Below are positions 62,850 through 64,000 of a DNA stretch of 64,000 nucleotides, one piece after another. This DNA comes from Protula sp. h YS-2021 (Eukaryota > Annelida > Polychaeta > Sabellida > Serpulidae), in contig OX457024.1 of the NCBI GenBank assembly GCA_949752745.1, positions 113,301,900 to 113,365,899 on the forward strand. Direction: 5' to 3'. A program made the position numbers and the translations under genes. Below the pieces are notes generated by a model. It was not told the DNA's origin. It saw nothing but the letters and a program-made list of their open reading frames with translations, and did no database searches. How positions within the stretch are numbered: position 1 is the stretch's first letter; every line of letters starts with the position of its first letter.

Positions 62850-63769
62850 GAAATAAACATTCTCTGTAAATTTTATTGTTAAGTTATCGGGCCTGCAGGG
62901 CCTGTTAAGATGATGCGTCCAATCTTCTGTCACGCAATGACAGCATAAGAATGCGATTGTGAAGAACACTGTTTGTAGACAAATATACAGAAGGCACGCC
63001 ACATCAGGGCGGTTGACAGGCTGAAAATATGAATGGCCTCCCTAAATAACACAAATTATACTGAAAAAAAGAACGTCTCTAATGGAAATTGGTTTGAAAA
63101 TACCAAGTCTTAAACGTTAGCAAAACGTCATGTAAAACTTGAAAATAAATAAAAAATATAATAATAAATGAATAAAACAAGAGAAAATAAATAAACGGAC
63201 AAAATGCAATGAGACAGGGATAGAAATGGAGGCAGATATTAAAGCGTTAAACTCTGGTCGAATTCAGGAAAAGTAAAATAATTAGTAATTAAAAGGTTTT
63301 GCATTTTTACTTTCCGAATTATCCATAAAATGTCCAAGGACATTGTGAACTTACGGAAATCTGGATTTTTGCTGTTGTGAGCAGGGTGGGGGGGAGGAGA
63401 GGGGGGAAAGCAGGTAGAAAATAAATAATGTAAATAATGTAATAATCCCATGCCTACAACATAGAAAGTATCCACGTGTGGTTTTTGGGGATAAGCTACA
63501 GTTGCAGTATATCTGTCATGACTTATCCCCTCTCCCCCTCCCCCTCCCCCTCCCTCCCCCCACCCCCGCCTCATATAAGTACTACCGCGTCGGTCCTAGT
63601 TATTTCTCTAAAACTGTTATAATTTGATGGTTGTGGAAAGTGCATTGCGATGATGGTGGTCAGCGGAACTAATCATCAGCTTAGTCCCTAACAGGTGAGC
63701 ACCGGCTGGCAATAATTCACGGAGCACTTCCGTCTGAAGTGCAGAAGCGACAGCAGTGTCATGACCTAC

Positions 63770-64000
63770 TCCTTCACTTTCTCAAAAATTAATTTTTGAT
63801 ATCGAAATATCAGTCTATTTTTTATATCTAAAATTCAGAAGCAAGCATCTGTGAATAGAAATAGTGACTATCCCCTGTATATAAAATCTTTCTTTTAATA
63901 TTTTTACTGCACAAAACAGAAGCAATTCTTGAGCTCAAAAACTGTGTTCTTGTTATTTGATATCAATAATTTAATTTTTCATGTAAAAATTAACTAACGA
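63770..64000. repeat. Diverged copy of the 1510-1760 repeat
   Basis: TCTCAAAAATTAATTTTTGATATC, AATTCAGAA.CA..CATCTGT.A, and GAGCTCAAAAACTGTGTT follow the order seen at 1510-1700 and 30330-30480, with many changes. The window end cuts it. Confidence 0.5.

Overview
This 64-kb window is eukaryotic, metazoan nuclear DNA, most likely from an invertebrate. The signs are GT-AG splicing, Kozak-type starts, a Polinton/Maverick, a BEL/Pao retroelement, LINEs, MULE- and MITE-type elements, many minisatellites and long homopolymer runs. I cannot name the species. Ordinary host coding content is low: I can support one host gene. Almost everything else is mobile or repetitive DNA.

Layout. 1-12.9 kb: dispersed repeats, including a segment that recurs at 28.3-35.0 kb; a LINE 3' fragment; a tyrosine-recombinase-like relic; a MITE; a tandemly repeated satellite-like family interrupted by a MULE-like element with a FLYWCH relic; and a 21-bp minisatellite. 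12.9-23.3 kb: a decayed BEL/Pao element (gag, aspartic protease, RT, RNase H, integrase, DUF5641, one putative LTR). A 5'-truncated LINE sits inside it, and a ~1.2-kb internal duplication has the body of a tRNA-Asp at its junction. 24.8-28.2 kb (minus strand): a two-exon host gene predicted to encode a membrane-anchored ankyrin - Mab-21/cGAS-like - Rab-like GTPase fusion. 28.3-35.0 kb: second copy of the repeat seen at the window start, interrupted by a 3.9-kb Polinton-like element with long inverted repeats, a 6-bp target duplication and relics of PC4-type genes.

35,989-55,796: a nearly intact 19.8-kb Polinton/Maverick. It has ~2.7-2.9-kb terminal inverted repeats (TIRs), a 6-bp target duplication, and a 94-bp perfect palindrome at each end. 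On the plus strand it carries a protein-primed-type DNA polymerase B and four small PC4-like proteins. On the minus strand it carries an adenain-type protease, major and minor capsid proteins, two small basic virion-type proteins, a conserved protein of unknown role, an FtsK/HerA-type packaging ATPase, an RVE integrase with chromodomain, a NADAR-family enzyme (with one stop codon), several small unknown proteins and two PC4-like/Cys-rich paralogs. Genes are packed with ATGA stop/start overlaps and TATA boxes, one of which contains the stop codon of the gene before it. The cassette makes sense as a virus-like genome: polymerase and integrase for replication and insertion; capsid proteins, ATPase and protease for the virion; PC4-like and NADAR proteins as accessory factors.

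55.8-64 kb: non-coding DNA with minisatellites, a ~590-bp polypyrimidine tract, a CT microsatellite, a 30-base A run and diverged copies of repeats seen earlier. I see no gene there that I can support.
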